From Roseiarcus sp963794155 (GTDB taxonomy: Bacteria; Pseudomonadota; Alphaproteobacteria; Rhizobiales; Beijerinckiaceae): DNA of 64,000 bases. The notes beneath the pieces were generated by a model that saw nothing but the letters and a program-made list of their open reading frames with translations, had not been told where the DNA came from and did not search any database. The translations under genes and the position numbers were made by a program. Shown piece after piece: positions 46,445 to 55,305 of the stretch. The stretch lies in assembly GCA_963794155.1 (NCBI GenBank), contig CAWCCX010000018.1:124001-188000 (forward strand), given 5' to 3'. Positions within the stretch are counted from its first letter, which is position 1. Each line of letters begins with the position of its first letter.

Positions 46445-47569
46445 TCATTCGGCCCGCTCCCAGACCCGCATCGTGTCAGGCCCGTAGGCCAGCGTCTCAT
46501 GAAGCCGGTAGCGCGACGGGTTGGAGAGCGCCGCTCGCGCTTCCTCGCCCAGCGCCGGAACGCCGGGCCGGCCGAGCGGCTTTTCCGCCGTGATCACCGC
46601 GATCTCGTCGGCAAGCCCGAGCGCGATCAGCCGGGCGGCGACGCGCGGGCCGCCTTCGCTGAACACGCGGGTGATCCCGCGCGCGGCAAGCGCCCGCAAC
46701 CCCTGGGCGAGATCGACATGGCCGTCCGCGTCAGCGCCGACGCGCTCAACCTGCACGCCGAGGTCCGCGAGCCGCCCCGCCGCCTCGTTGGGCGCGTCCC
46801 GCCCGGCGATGACCAGGGTCGGAGCATCCCGCGCCGTCGCCGCGAGCCGCGAGCGCAAGGCGAGGCGCAGGCGGGTATCGAGCACAACCCTGAGCGGCTT
46901 CCGGTCGAGGCCGGGCAGCCGCACCGTCAGCGCCGGGTCGTCGGCCAGCGCCGTCCCGACGCCGACCATGATCGCCTCATGGGTCGAGCGCATGACCTGG
47001 ACGCGAAGGTCGGCGATCGGCCCGGTGATGCGTAGGCGCGCATCGTGCGCTCCCCCGGAGGCGAAACCGTCCGCGGTCTCGGCGAGCTTCAGCGTCACGC
47101 ACGGCCGTCCCTCCGTCACCCTGAGGATATGGCCGCGGTGATCGCGCCGCGCCTCGGCGGCCCCTGGGCCGACGGCGACCGCGATCCCGGCCGCGCGCAG
47201 CCGGGCGTGGCCCTGCCCCGCCACCTCGGGGTTCGGGTCCGCGATCGCCGAGACGACCCGGGCGACGCCGGCCTCGATGACGGCGTCGGCGCAGGGCGGC
47301 GATTTGCCGAAGTGCGAGCAGGGCTCAAGGGTCACGTAGAGCGTCGCCCCGCGCGCCGCCTCACCCGCGCGCTCGATTGCGATCCGCTCGGCATGCGGCC
47401 TCCCGCCCGGCGCCGTCGCGCCGCGCCCCACGACCGCGCCGTCCTTGACCAGGATCGCGCCGACGGCCGGGTTGGGCGCGGTCAGTCCGAGCGACCGCGA
47501 TCCGAGATTGAGCGCCGCCGTCATCCAGCGCAGGTCGTCGTCGGTCCCCGCGGCTGCGGGCTCGCTCAT
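46445..47569 (-). CDS. ribD: Riboflavin biosynthesis deaminase/reductase
   Basis: A bifunctional enzyme with an N-terminal deaminase and a C-terminal reductase that convert the GTP-derived pyrimidine to its ribityl product. It has 374 residues. The zinc ligands are H59 and E61 (GRPHAERIA) with C84 and C93 (PCSHFGKSPPC); the reductase domain includes RVFSEGGPRVAARLIALG. It starts by overlap with the nrdR stop (ATGA). Its end is 22 bases from the convergent orphan gene. Confidence 0.95.
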   Translation of the reverse strand: MSEPAAAGTDDDLRWMTAALNLGSRSLGLTAPNPAVGAILVKDGAVVGRGATAPGGRPHAERIAIERAGEAARGATLYVTLEPCSHFGKSPPCADAVIEAGVARVVSAIADPNPEVAGQGHARLRAAGIAVAVGPGAAEARRDHRGHILRVTEGRPCVTLKLAETADGFASGGAHDARLRITGPIADLRVQVMRSTHEAIMVGVGTALADDPALTVRLPGLDRKPLRVVLDTRLRLALRSRLAATARDAPTLVIAGRDAPNEAAGRLADLGVQVERVGADADGHVDLAQGLRALAARGITRVFSEGGPRVAARLIALGLADEIAVITAEKPLGRPGVPALGEEARAALSNPSRYRLHETLAYGPDTMRVWERAE

Positions 47570-48075
47570 GAAGCGGGCGCGTCCCGGCGTTGGCGCGGCG
47601 TCTCCCGGGCCGGGGCCGGGTCAGGCTCGGCCTCGAGCTCGCCGACGATGGCGTTGAAGTCGCGCGCCTCGCGGAAATTGCGGTAGACCGAGGCGAAGCG
47701 CACATAGGCGACGTCGTCGAGCGCTTTCAGCCCCTCCATCACCAGTTCGCCGATCCGCTCGGTCGGGATGTCGCCGTCGGTCTGGCTCTCGAGCTGGCGC
47801 ACGACGCCGTTGATCATCCGCTCGACCCGCTCGGGCTCGACCGACCGCTTGCGCAGCGCCACCTGGACCGAGCGCACGAGCTTGTCCCGATCGAACGGAG
47901 CGCGGCGGCCGTTCTTCTTCACCACCATGAGTTCGCGCAACTGCACCCGTTCGAAGGTGGTGAACCGGCCGCCGCAATCGGGACAGATGCGCCGCCGGCG
48001 GATCGACGAGGCGTCGTCCGTCGGCCGCGAGTCCTTCACCTGCGTATCGAGGCCGCCGCAATAGGGGCATCGCAT
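47566..48075 (-). CDS. nrdR: Transcriptional repressor NrdR
   Basis: A zinc-ribbon/ATP-cone repressor of ribonucleotide reductase genes. The zinc ribbon cysteines are C3, C6, C31 and C34 (MRCPYCGGLD and CPDCGGRFTTFERV); the ATP cone follows (VVKKNGRRAPFDRDKLVRSV). It is 169 residues, with a short polar tail after the usual end. It is cotranscribed with ribD, in a conserved order. Confidence 0.96.
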   Translation of the reverse strand: MRCPYCGGLDTQVKDSRPTDDASSIRRRRICPDCGGRFTTFERVQLRELMVVKKNGRRAPFDRDKLVRSVQVALRKRSVEPERVERMINGVVRQLESQTDGDIPTERIGELVMEGLKALDDVAYVRFASVYRNFREARDFNAIVGELEAEPDPAPARETPRQRRDAPAS

Positions 48076-48115
48076 CCAAGGCCGCCCTTCATAACCGTCG
48101 CGACCGCCGCCCTAG

Positions 48116-48217
48116 AGCGCTCTGCGAAAAAGTGGGAACCGGTTTTTCGCGAAAAGAGCGCGAAACCAAGGAAACCTAGAGCCTTCGGCGATTCGACCGA
48201 ATCGCCGAAGGCTCTAG
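48116..48217. repeat. Intergenic repeat with 20-bp perfect hairpin overlapping glyA stop
   Basis: The left part (GCGAAAAAGTGGGAACCGG...) matches a repeat family I recall from Hyphomicrobiales. A perfect hairpin follows: CTAGAGCCTTCGGCGATTCG, a 2-base loop, and its exact complement (48176-48217). The right arm contains the glyA stop codon. On the minus strand it could end glyA transcription, although no T-run follows. Confidence 0.7.
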
Positions 48218-49512
48218 TAGATCGGGAAGCGCCGGGTGAGGCCGGCGACGTCCGCCTTCACTTTCGCCTCGACCGCACCATTCCCCAATTCGCCGTTCGC
48301 CGCCAAGCCGTCGAGGATCTCGACCACGAGCCGGCCGACCTCGGCAAATTCCGCGGTTCCGAATCCGCGCGAGGTGGCGGCGGGCGATCCGAGCCGGATG
48401 CCGGACGTCACCATCGGCTTTTGCGGATCGAAGGGAATGCCGTTCTTGTTGCAGGTGATGTCGGCGCGGTCCAGCGCCGCCTCGGCCGCCTTGCCGGTGA
48501 GGCCCTTCGGCGTCAGATCGACCAGCATCAGGTGGTTGTCGGTGCCCCCGGTCACGAGCTTAAAGCCGCCGGCGAGGATCGGCTCAGCCAGCGCCTTGGC
48601 GTTGGCGACGACGGCGTGCGCGTAGGCCTTGAATTCGGGGGTCAGCGCTTCGTGAAACGACACCGCCTTGGCGGCGATGACATGCTCGAGCGGCCCGCCC
48701 TGCAGGCCCGGGAAGATCGCCGAATTGATCTTCTTGGCCAGGTCCGGGTCGTTGGTGAGGATCATGCCGCCGCGCGGGCCGCGCAGGGTCTTGTGGGTCG
48801 TCGTGGTGACGACATGGGCGTGCGGGAACGGCGACGGATGGGCCCCGCCGGCGACCAGCCCGGCGAAATGGGCGATGTCGACGACGAAAAAGGCGCCGAC
48901 CGCGTCGCATATCGTGCGGAAGCGGGCGAAGTCCCAATGCCGCGCATAGGCCGAGCCGCCGGCGATGATGAGCTTGGGCTTGTGCTCGCGCGCCAGCGCC
49001 TCGACCGCGTCCATGTCGATCCGGTGCGTCGTCCGGTCGACCCCATAGGGGACCGGCTTGAACCAGCGGCCGGACAGGTTGACCGGCGACCCGTGGGTGA
49101 GATGCCCGCCCGCGGCGAGATCGAGACCCATGAACGTGTCGCCGGGCTGCATGAGGGCCATGAACGCGCCCTGGTTGGCCTGGCTGCCGGAATTGGGCTG
49201 GACATTGGCGAACCGGCAATCGAACAACCGGCAGGCGCGCTCGATCGCCAGATTTTCGGCGATGTCGATGAACTGGCAGCCGCCATAGTAGCGCCTGCCC
49301 GGATAGCCTTCCGCGTATTTGTTCGTCAGCACCGAGCCCTGCGCCTCGAGCACCGCGCGCGAGACGATATTTTCCGATGCGATGAGCTCGATTCCGTCGC
49401 GCTGGCGACCGAGCTCGAGTTGAACGGCGCGGGCGATCTCCGGATCGGCCTCGGCGAGGGAAGCGGAAAAGAACGAGTTCGAACGAACGGGCACAGGGGC
49501 GGAAACGTTCAT
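48214..49512 (-). CDS. glyA: Serine hydroxymethyltransferase
   Basis: This PLP enzyme interconverts serine and glycine with tetrahydrofolate. At 432 residues it has the PLP lysine in VTTTTHKTLRGPRGG, the substrate loop ASENIVSRAVLEAQGS, and AEGYPGRRYYGGCQF. The stop lies in the arm of a strong hairpin. Its position upstream of nrdR-ribD is the standard order. Confidence 0.97.
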   Translation of the reverse strand: MNVSAPVPVRSNSFFSASLAEADPEIARAVQLELGRQRDGIELIASENIVSRAVLEAQGSVLTNKYAEGYPGRRYYGGCQFIDIAENLAIERACRLFDCRFANVQPNSGSQANQGAFMALMQPGDTFMGLDLAAGGHLTHGSPVNLSGRWFKPVPYGVDRTTHRIDMDAVEALAREHKPKLIIAGGSAYARHWDFARFRTICDAVGAFFVVDIAHFAGLVAGGAHPSPFPHAHVVTTTTHKTLRGPRGGMILTNDPDLAKKINSAIFPGLQGGPLEHVIAAKAVSFHEALTPEFKAYAHAVVANAKALAEPILAGGFKLVTGGTDNHLMLVDLTPKGLTGKAAEAALDRADITCNKNGIPFDPQKPMVTSGIRLGSPAATSRGFGTAEFAEVGRLVVEILDGLAANGELGNGAVEAKVKADVAGLTRRFPIY

Positions 49513-49817
49513 GGGCCCAACCTTCCATTGAATCGAAGCTCGGCCACGCGGGCGAGCGGCGCGCCCTTAGCATGCTGGGCGCGCGAGAACCAGACGAAGC
49601 GGTCACTGGAGAATCGCCAGCGAGCCTTCGCTGTCGCCGCAATGAACGACCGGAATCCCTCACCTGGGACGTCCACCGTCTTGCCCGGCAAGGACATTCA
49701 GGGACGGGCGGCAATTCCCTTTCGGGCCCTGTTCGACGGAACCAGGCAGCGGCGTTTCGGGTTTTGAGCGCAACGCCTCTGCCGGCCCTCGGCGAGCCCC
49801 CGAATGGAGTAGCGCCG
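49513..49817. other. Divergent intergenic region, glyA and glycosyltransferase
   Basis: About 300 bases between the two divergent starts. The in-frame extension of the glycosyltransferase ORF across this region lacks family character. No promoter pair could be assigned with confidence. Confidence 0.45.
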
Positions 49818-50978
49818 ATGAAGATCGCCCAAATCGCCCCCCTTGCCGAAAGCTGCCCACCCCGCCTCTACGGCGGAACGGAGCGGATCGTTTCCTATCT
49901 CACTGAAGAACTCGTGCGGCGGGGGCATGATGTGACCCTTTTCGCGAGCGGCGATTCTTGCACCGCCGCCCGGCTCGAGCCTTCTTGCGAAGTCGCGCTG
50001 CGGCTTGACCCGCGCATCAAGGATCCGATCCCGCATCACATTGTGATGCTCGAGAAGGTGCGCGCGCTCGCGCCCGAATTCGACATGCTGCATTTCCATG
50101 TCGACGTGCTGCACTATCCCTTCCTGCATAGCTTCGTCGACAGGACGGTCACGACGCTACACGGGCGCCTCGATCTGGCGGAGTTGAAGCCGGTCTATTC
50201 GACCTACCGCCATGCGCCGCTTGTTTCGATTTCGAACAACCAGCGAGGGCCGATGCCGCCAGTCAACTGGGCGGGCAATGTGTATCACGGGCTGCCGCGC
50301 GACCTGCTACCCTTCAAGGCCGAACCGCGTGAAGGCTATCTCGCCTTCCTTGGCCGCATTTCGCCCGAAAAGCGACCCGATCGCGCAATAGAAATTGCCA
50401 CTCGCGCGGGCGTAAAGCTCAAGATGGCGGCGAAGGTTGACCGCGTCGACCAGGCTTATTGGGACGAGGTCATTAAGCCACTCGTCGATTCCCATCCCAA
50501 TGTCGAGTTCATCGGCGAGATCAACGAGAGACAGAAGGCGAAATTCCTCGGCGAGGCTTCGGCGCTCATCTTCCCTATCGACTGGCCCGAGCCCTTTGGC
50601 CTCGTCTTGATCGAGGCGATGGCATGCGGCACGCCGGTCATTGCTTTCCGCTCCGGCTCGACGCCTGAAGTCGTCGACGACGGCGTTACCGGCTTTCTGG
50701 TCGATGACGTGGAGGCGGCCGCGGCGGCGGTGATGCGGGTGACCAATCTCAGCCGCGCCAAAGTCCGCGCGCGTTTCGATGACCGCTTCACAATCGAGCG
50801 CGTCGCAGAGGATTATCTCAACATTTATTGCGCACTTCCCGGGGTCCGGCGCATGACCCGGCGCATTGCGGCGCCTCACCGGGCGCACTTCCCACTCTCA
50901 GCGGGGTGGAGCCGCACGCCAACTTCCCCTCCGGGGCTGCAGGGGCTTGGGCCGCCGCAGGCCGCGCCAGCCGAGTAA
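49818..50978 (+). CDS. GT4-family glycosyltransferase
   Basis: A 386-residue retaining glycosyltransferase. The N-terminus MKIAQIAPLAESCPPRLYGG has the family's KIAxIAPxxxxxPPxxYGG form. The C-terminal domain contains YLAFLGRISPEKRPDRAIEI and the EX7E motif EPFGLVLIE, then ACGTPVIAFRSGSTPEVV. Its acceptor is unknown; pairing with a debranching-type enzyme suggests glycogen- or trehalose-like glucan metabolism. The last 40 or so residues are proline-rich and probably not conserved. Confidence 0.9.
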   Translation: MKIAQIAPLAESCPPRLYGGTERIVSYLTEELVRRGHDVTLFASGDSCTAARLEPSCEVALRLDPRIKDPIPHHIVMLEKVRALAPEFDMLHFHVDVLHYPFLHSFVDRTVTTLHGRLDLAELKPVYSTYRHAPLVSISNNQRGPMPPVNWAGNVYHGLPRDLLPFKAEPREGYLAFLGRISPEKRPDRAIEIATRAGVKLKMAAKVDRVDQAYWDEVIKPLVDSHPNVEFIGEINERQKAKFLGEASALIFPIDWPEPFGLVLIEAMACGTPVIAFRSGSTPEVVDDGVTGFLVDDVEAAAAAVMRVTNLSRAKVRARFDDRFTIERVAEDYLNIYCALPGVRRMTRRIAAPHRAHFPLSAGWSRTPTSPPGLQGLGPPQAAPAE

Positions 50979-50981
50979 GGC

Positions 50982-53208
50982 TCAGTTTATCGTCAGCACC
51001 TCGATTGTGGACGGACGGTCGAGCACATCTACGACGACGCCGCGGTCGGCGCGCGACACCGCAACGTCGACCTTGCCCGCGGGCAGCCTTAACCCGGTGA
51101 GCGTGATTTCGTTGATGAAGCCCGGCAGCACCGGCTTACGAAACACGATGCGGCTCGCCTCCGCTTCGAAGCTTAAGCCGAGGCACGATTGGAGCAGATA
51201 CAGCGGCGTAGCCGCCGCCCAGGCCTGAGGGCTGCAGGCGACCGGATAGAAGGTCGGTCCTCGGCTCCGCTGGCGCGGGAAGCCGCAGAAGAGTTCAGGA
51301 AGCCTGCGTAAGTCCACATAGGTCGAAGCGCTGAACAGGCTCTCGAATACCCGCGCCGTCTCCTCGCGCCTTCCGTAGCGTGCGAAGCCGGCAGCGATCA
51401 GGGCATTGTCATGTGGCCAGACCGAGCCGTTGTGATAGCTCATCGGATTGTACCGCGCCTCGCCCGATGCGACCGTACGGATGCCCCAGCCGCAGAAACT
51501 CGAACTGCCCATCAGGGCCTGCGCCACGGGACCCGCCCGTTCGGGCAGCGCGATGCCAGCGAAGAGCGCGTGGCCCGCATTGGACGCGCGGACGCGGCAG
51601 GGCTTCTTGTCGCCATCGAGCGCGAGAACATAGGAACCGAGCTCCGGGTCGAAGAACAGCGCATCGAACCGCTTACGTAGCGCCTCCGCCTTCGCCCCGT
51701 ATCCGTTCGCCCGGTCAGGCTGCCCGAAGTCGGCGCATGATGCGCTCGGCAGACCGCCAGGCGGCGAAGACATAGGCCTGGACTTCAGTAAGGGCGATCG
51801 GCCCTCTGGCCAGCGACCCATCCGAGTGGAAAATCGCGTCGTGACTGTCCTTCCAGCCCTGGTTGGACAGGCCCCGACCAGTGCGTCGTCCGTATTCAAC
51901 CAGTCCATCGCCGTCCCGATCGCCATACGTCTCGATCCAGCCAAGCGCAGCCTCGATGTTCGGCCAGAGGCTTCGGCAAGTCTCGACGTCGTCGGTGCGG
52001 TCCAGATATTCCCCTGCCAACATCACGAAGAGCGGCGTGGAATCGACGCTGCCGTAGTACCGGCGAAACGGCACCTCGCCTAAGACCGCCATCTCGCCGT
52101 GGCGAGCCTCATGCAAGATCTTGCCCGGCTCGGCGTCCGCGGCCGGATCGACTTCGGTCGCCTGGGTCGCAGCGAGATGGCCAAGCACTCCCCGCGCCAT
52201 CGTCGGATCGACCCACAGCATCATCATGGCGGTGATGAGCCCGTCCCGACCGAACACCGTGCTGTACCAAGGGATGCCCGCATAGGGGTAAAGCCCCTCC
52301 GGCAACTCGGTCATCAGCATATAGAGGTCGGTTGTAGAGCGCCGCGCGGATTCGTTGAAGACGTCGTTAGAGCTGGCGATGGAAACGGCCCGGGACACCT
52401 TGGCGAGCAATTCCCGCCGGGCGTCGCGAAGTGAAGTAAAATAGGCGCGCACCGGCCTCAGCGGCGAATCCCCCTGCCGGCAGTCGATTTCGACGAAGAT
52501 CGAGCGGGCCTGCTTCGGCTCCAGTCTAAGGCTAAAGACCGCCTGATTGCCGGTAAGCGACTCCGGCGCAGGATCGAAGCGCAGGGTCGTCAATCTCAGG
52601 CGATCGTCGAGGCCTGTATAGCTCAGTGTCGCCTGCCCATCCCGAATCTCGGGCTCATGAATTTGGCCGCGTTTCTGCCGGGCCATCCCACGCACCTCGA
52701 ACAGATCAGCAAAATCGGCCGCGAACTCGATTCCGAGACGCAGGCTGTGCGCCTGATCGTCAAAGCTGCGGATCCAGAGCCGCTCGAAGCAGCCAGCCTT
52801 CCACAAGAAGCGCGTGCGGCGAATGTGGATGAGGTTGTGCTCCACGACAACCCGGTCATCGTCGTCGAACATGCCGGGGTTGGCGAGGTCGCAAGTCAGC
52901 GTGGCGTTATCGTCGCGCAACGTCGAACTCAGCACCATTGGGCGACGGTCGTTCAGTGTAATCGAGAAATGCGACAAATGGCGGGTGTCGCGATAGTAGA
53001 CTCCCAGCGTCCCGCCCAGCGAGGCAAGCGCGTCGCCCTTGCTGTCGAACACGCCAAAGACGTCGCCGTGCTTGAGTACGAGCGGCCTCAGTTCCGAAAG
53101 CGACGACGAGGGTGAAAAGACTAAGGCGTCATTATCGTCGGCCTTCTGCTCGGCGGCGTTTTCGCGCGTCATCGGCGTTCTCTTGCGAGCTTTATTGAGA
53201 ACATTCAT
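50982..53208 (-). pseudogene. Amylo-alpha-1,6-glucosidase (glycogen debranching type), frameshifted
   Basis: Two reading frames together make one protein of about 740 residues. The N-terminal part (to near 51715) has LKHGDVFGVFDSKGDALASL, WYSTVFGRDGLITAMMMLW, and NQGWKDSHDAIFHSDG; the C-terminal part continues in another frame from LGQPDRANGYGAKAEALRKR, through YNPMSYHNGSVWPHDNALIA, to 50982. The slip lies at about 51715-51740. Start to stop is 2227 bases, one more than a multiple of three. The GDE-N domain and the six-hairpin glucosidase domain are otherwise intact. It is 3 bases from the convergent glycosyltransferase. Start chosen as MNVLNKARKR (53208); MTRENAAEQK at 53172 is also possible. 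Confidence 0.85.
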
Positions 53209-53609
53209 AGCTGATCCCCACGCGCGAGCGAACGCGAAATCGCCATCACCGTTTATCAAGACGTATTAGCCTTGCTAGACGTTCCCCGCCATCGCACCAC
53301 GCTTTGGCGGCGCTTGTCGGGCGGAAGGTGATCGAAACGGCGGCGATTCGGATGAGCCAATGAGCCCATCGCGACGCAATTCGTTCCGACCCATGGCCAC
53401 TTCGCGAGCGAATGGCTGCTATTTGCGCGAACGCTACCGTTCTGGCCGGTGCAGGAAATGTCCGGAACCCGCCCTTTTGCGACATGCCGGCAGTGGGACG
53501 CCAAGCGCTGGATCTTGACGAATCGGCGCGACGTCCGAGTTTCGACCCGAAGCGAACATTCGCCGCGAGCAGGAACGTCGCGAATCGTCGTCAAGAAAGG
53601 GCGAACCAC
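53209..53609. other. Intergenic, no convincing gene
   Basis: About 400 bases between the debranching gene and the SRAP remnant. The frames on both strands look like shadows of each other. It probably holds the promoter of the minus-strand debranching gene. Confidence 0.4.
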
Positions 53610-53729
53610 GTTTTCGCGACGGAGGCTAACGCCGTGGTCGCGCCAATTCATTCGAAGGCTATGCCTGTCATTCTGACAACAGCGGCGGAAGTCGACCTTT
53701 GGCTTGCGGCCGACCGTCGACAGGGGTGA
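53610..53729 (+). pseudogene. C-terminal remnant of an SRAP-domain protein (YedK/HMCES family)
   Basis: The open stretch reads VFATEANAVVAPIHSKAM, then PVILTTAAEVDLWLAAD, and stops. The family has 'LTTEANAVVxPIHPKAMPVILTTPEEVxxWL' at this point. No upstream part of the family is present in any frame. After the stop, a neighbouring frame reads SAVLQPRQVQPIS, faintly like the next family segment (LQRPLPDD), which suggests decay by frameshift. SRAP proteins protect abasic DNA ends; this one is non-functional. Confidence 0.6.
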
Positions 53730-53906
53730 GCGGGAGGAAGGCGAGCGCCGTCCTGCAGCCCAGGCAAGTTCAGCCGATCAGTCGCCGATATTCGAACTCG
53801 GGGGTGCCGTAAGCTTCGCCAGCGACGCGCAGAAGTCCCTTGCGGTTGTTAATCGTGATTTCCCCTCGCCGATACGTAATCAGTCCTCGTTGCCGCAGGG
53901 CCTTCA

Positions 53907-54143
53907 TTGCGTCCGTCACGCCCGGATGAGGTCTTCGGGCCAGACGACATCAAGACGATGTCAATTGTGCTCGATGAAGTCTGCAATAGCATCCATCTGC
54001 CAAACGATGCGGAAAAAGAAAGAGAAGACCTCGCGAAGCGTATCATCGCCCTTGCGCGCCACGGCGAACGCAATCCTGCGGTCCTCCGGGACGGCGTACT
54101 GCGAGAGCTTGCTGTGAGCGCTTGGCGAGGTCTGACTCACTGA
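53907..54143 (+). CDS. Conserved-looking small protein (78 aa)
   Basis: A TTG start gives RPSRPDEVFGPDDIKTMSIV, then LDEVCNSIHLPNDAEKERED and LAKRIIALARHGERNP. The pattern (F-x-PEDI, MS-x-x-L-x-x-VC, then R-x-x-x-A-x-RII-x-LAR-x-GE) matches small cytoplasmic proteins common in Hyphomicrobiales. Function unknown. The antisense frame is a shadow. Confidence 0.55.
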   Translation: MRPSRPDEVFGPDDIKTMSIVLDEVCNSIHLPNDAEKEREDLAKRIIALARHGERNPAVLRDGVLRELAVSAWRGLTH

Positions 54144-54221
54144 AAGCTCATAGGCCGTCACCAACGCGCCTAAATGCCGCCGCGCGTTTGCGACGGGCGA
54201 GGGCGAACTGGTAGCACGTTC

Positions 54222-54458
54222 ATGCGGTGCTTTTTCCTACGCGCGGGCCATATCGTTGGCGTCGAGATGCTCACTGAACTCTCGGACCAGGACGCGATAG
54301 CGACGGCCCACTTACTGTTTTCAGAGCGCAGGACCAAGTTTGACGGCTTTGAGGTCTGGGATGGCGCCCGCATAGTCATCAGGCATCCTGACCCTCTCGC
54401 GGCAGAGCCCGAGCCCGGTGCGAACGGCGAACCCTCGACTGGCGATGCCGCTAGTTGA
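54222..54458 (+). CDS. Small protein of alphaproteobacterial type (78 aa)
   Basis: Starting at 54222 the product is MRCFFLRAGHIVGVEMLTEL, then SDQDAIATAHLLF and GFEVWDGARIVIRHPDP. The layout (short strand, helix with DxxAIxxA, then GxEVWDxxRxVxRH) is common in small uncharacterised alphaproteobacterial proteins. An ATG-like start 16 codons earlier is in frame but less likely. The proline-rich C-terminus is probably variable. Confidence 0.6.
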   Translation: MRCFFLRAGHIVGVEMLTELSDQDAIATAHLLFSERRTKFDGFEVWDGARIVIRHPDPLAAEPEPGANGEPSTGDAAS

Positions 54459-54525
54459 GCGCCGCGTCACGGCGGCGCCTTGCTTTCCCGTGTTCAACGT
54501 CGCCCATTCTGGCCTCGGAGCGATC

Positions 54526-54620
54526 CGGCGATTTCTGTCCCTGCTCCGCCGAAAGAATTCCCTGCTCCCGCGAATTAAATTCCCTGCTATCGGCAATAAA
54601 ATTCCCTGCTACCGCAACGA
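54526..54620. repeat. Imperfect 21-22 nt tandem repeat, four units
   Basis: On the minus strand, units starting GCAGGGAATTTTATTGCCG, GCAGGGAATTTAATTCGCG, GCAGGGAATTCTTTCGG and GCAGGGACAGAAATCGC follow each other at 21-22 base intervals. The first seven bases of each unit are the same and the AT-rich part drifts. They contain no gene and resemble a repeat known to me from other Hyphomicrobiales, often near mobile elements. Confidence 0.75.
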
Positions 54621-54929
54621 GGAAACAAGGCGTTTTCCGGTTCGCTCGAACCCCGCGGCGCCTCGCGTGGAGGCCTGTCCCTGGCCCAGGCACAAACGCG
54701 CGCAGAAATCCGGCTGAGTTTTCAATGGGTTGCTATTTTCTGCTTGTCAGGACTATCGGTCCAGTGCCATTCTGTTTTCTATGAGGTTGCGACGGAGTTT
54801 AAAGCCGGATGTCGGGGACTTGAAAATCATGCTCGTTCGCATGCTGAATGCGCGCACGAACGATCCGCCTGAATATACACATTGTACAAGTATATTATGC
54901 GATCGGCGTGGCGAGGCGGCTAGAAGGCG
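54621..54929. other. Intergenic, no gene seen
   Basis: About 310 bases downstream of ftsB, AT-rich for this window in its middle part (AATATACACATTGTACAAGT near 54872). No gene or RNA was recognised. Confidence 0.4.
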
Positions 54930-55256
54930 TCAGCGGCCCTTGGCGGGGTCGGTGAAGATGACCAGCTCATCCTTGGCGACGCGGTCGAGCAGCGCGTGCG
55001 CCTCCTCGTCCAGGAGGTCCTTGTCGACGCTCTCGGGACTGATGCTGGCGACGCGCAATTCCCAGCGCGCGCGTTGGTTCTTGAGCGCGGCGAGCTGCGT
55101 CTTGAGCTCGTCAGCCTCGATGTCGAATTTTACCTTGGCCTTGAGCCCATGCTCGCCGTTCGAGGCGCCCCAGACGAGATAGCCGCTGGTGACCCCGAGC
55201 ACGAGGTAGAAGACGATCGGCAATACGATCGAGCGCAGGCGCGTCCTTACGACCAT
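54930..55256 (-). CDS. ftsB: Septum-formation protein FtsB/DivIC family
   Basis: This 108-residue bitopic protein has one membrane helix (about residues 10-30, IVLPIVFYLVLGVTSGYLVW) followed by a coiled coil (ADELKTQLAALKNQRARWEL). It is the divisome component that links FtsL and FtsQ. It follows eno on the same strand, a usual alphaproteobacterial order. No pdh genes follow it here. Confidence 0.9.
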   Translation of the reverse strand: MVVRTRLRSIVLPIVFYLVLGVTSGYLVWGASNGEHGLKAKVKFDIEADELKTQLAALKNQRARWELRVASISPESVDKDLLDEEAHALLDRVAKDELVIFTDPAKGR

Positions 55257-55305
55257 GCCCCCGATCCTGCGGGGACAGCGTTAAAGCGAAGTTACCGCTT
55301 CGGGG

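Noticed and set aside
54526..54620. Possible CRISPR array
   Set aside because: Units of 21-22 bases follow each other directly, without spacers of constant length, and no cas genes are nearby.
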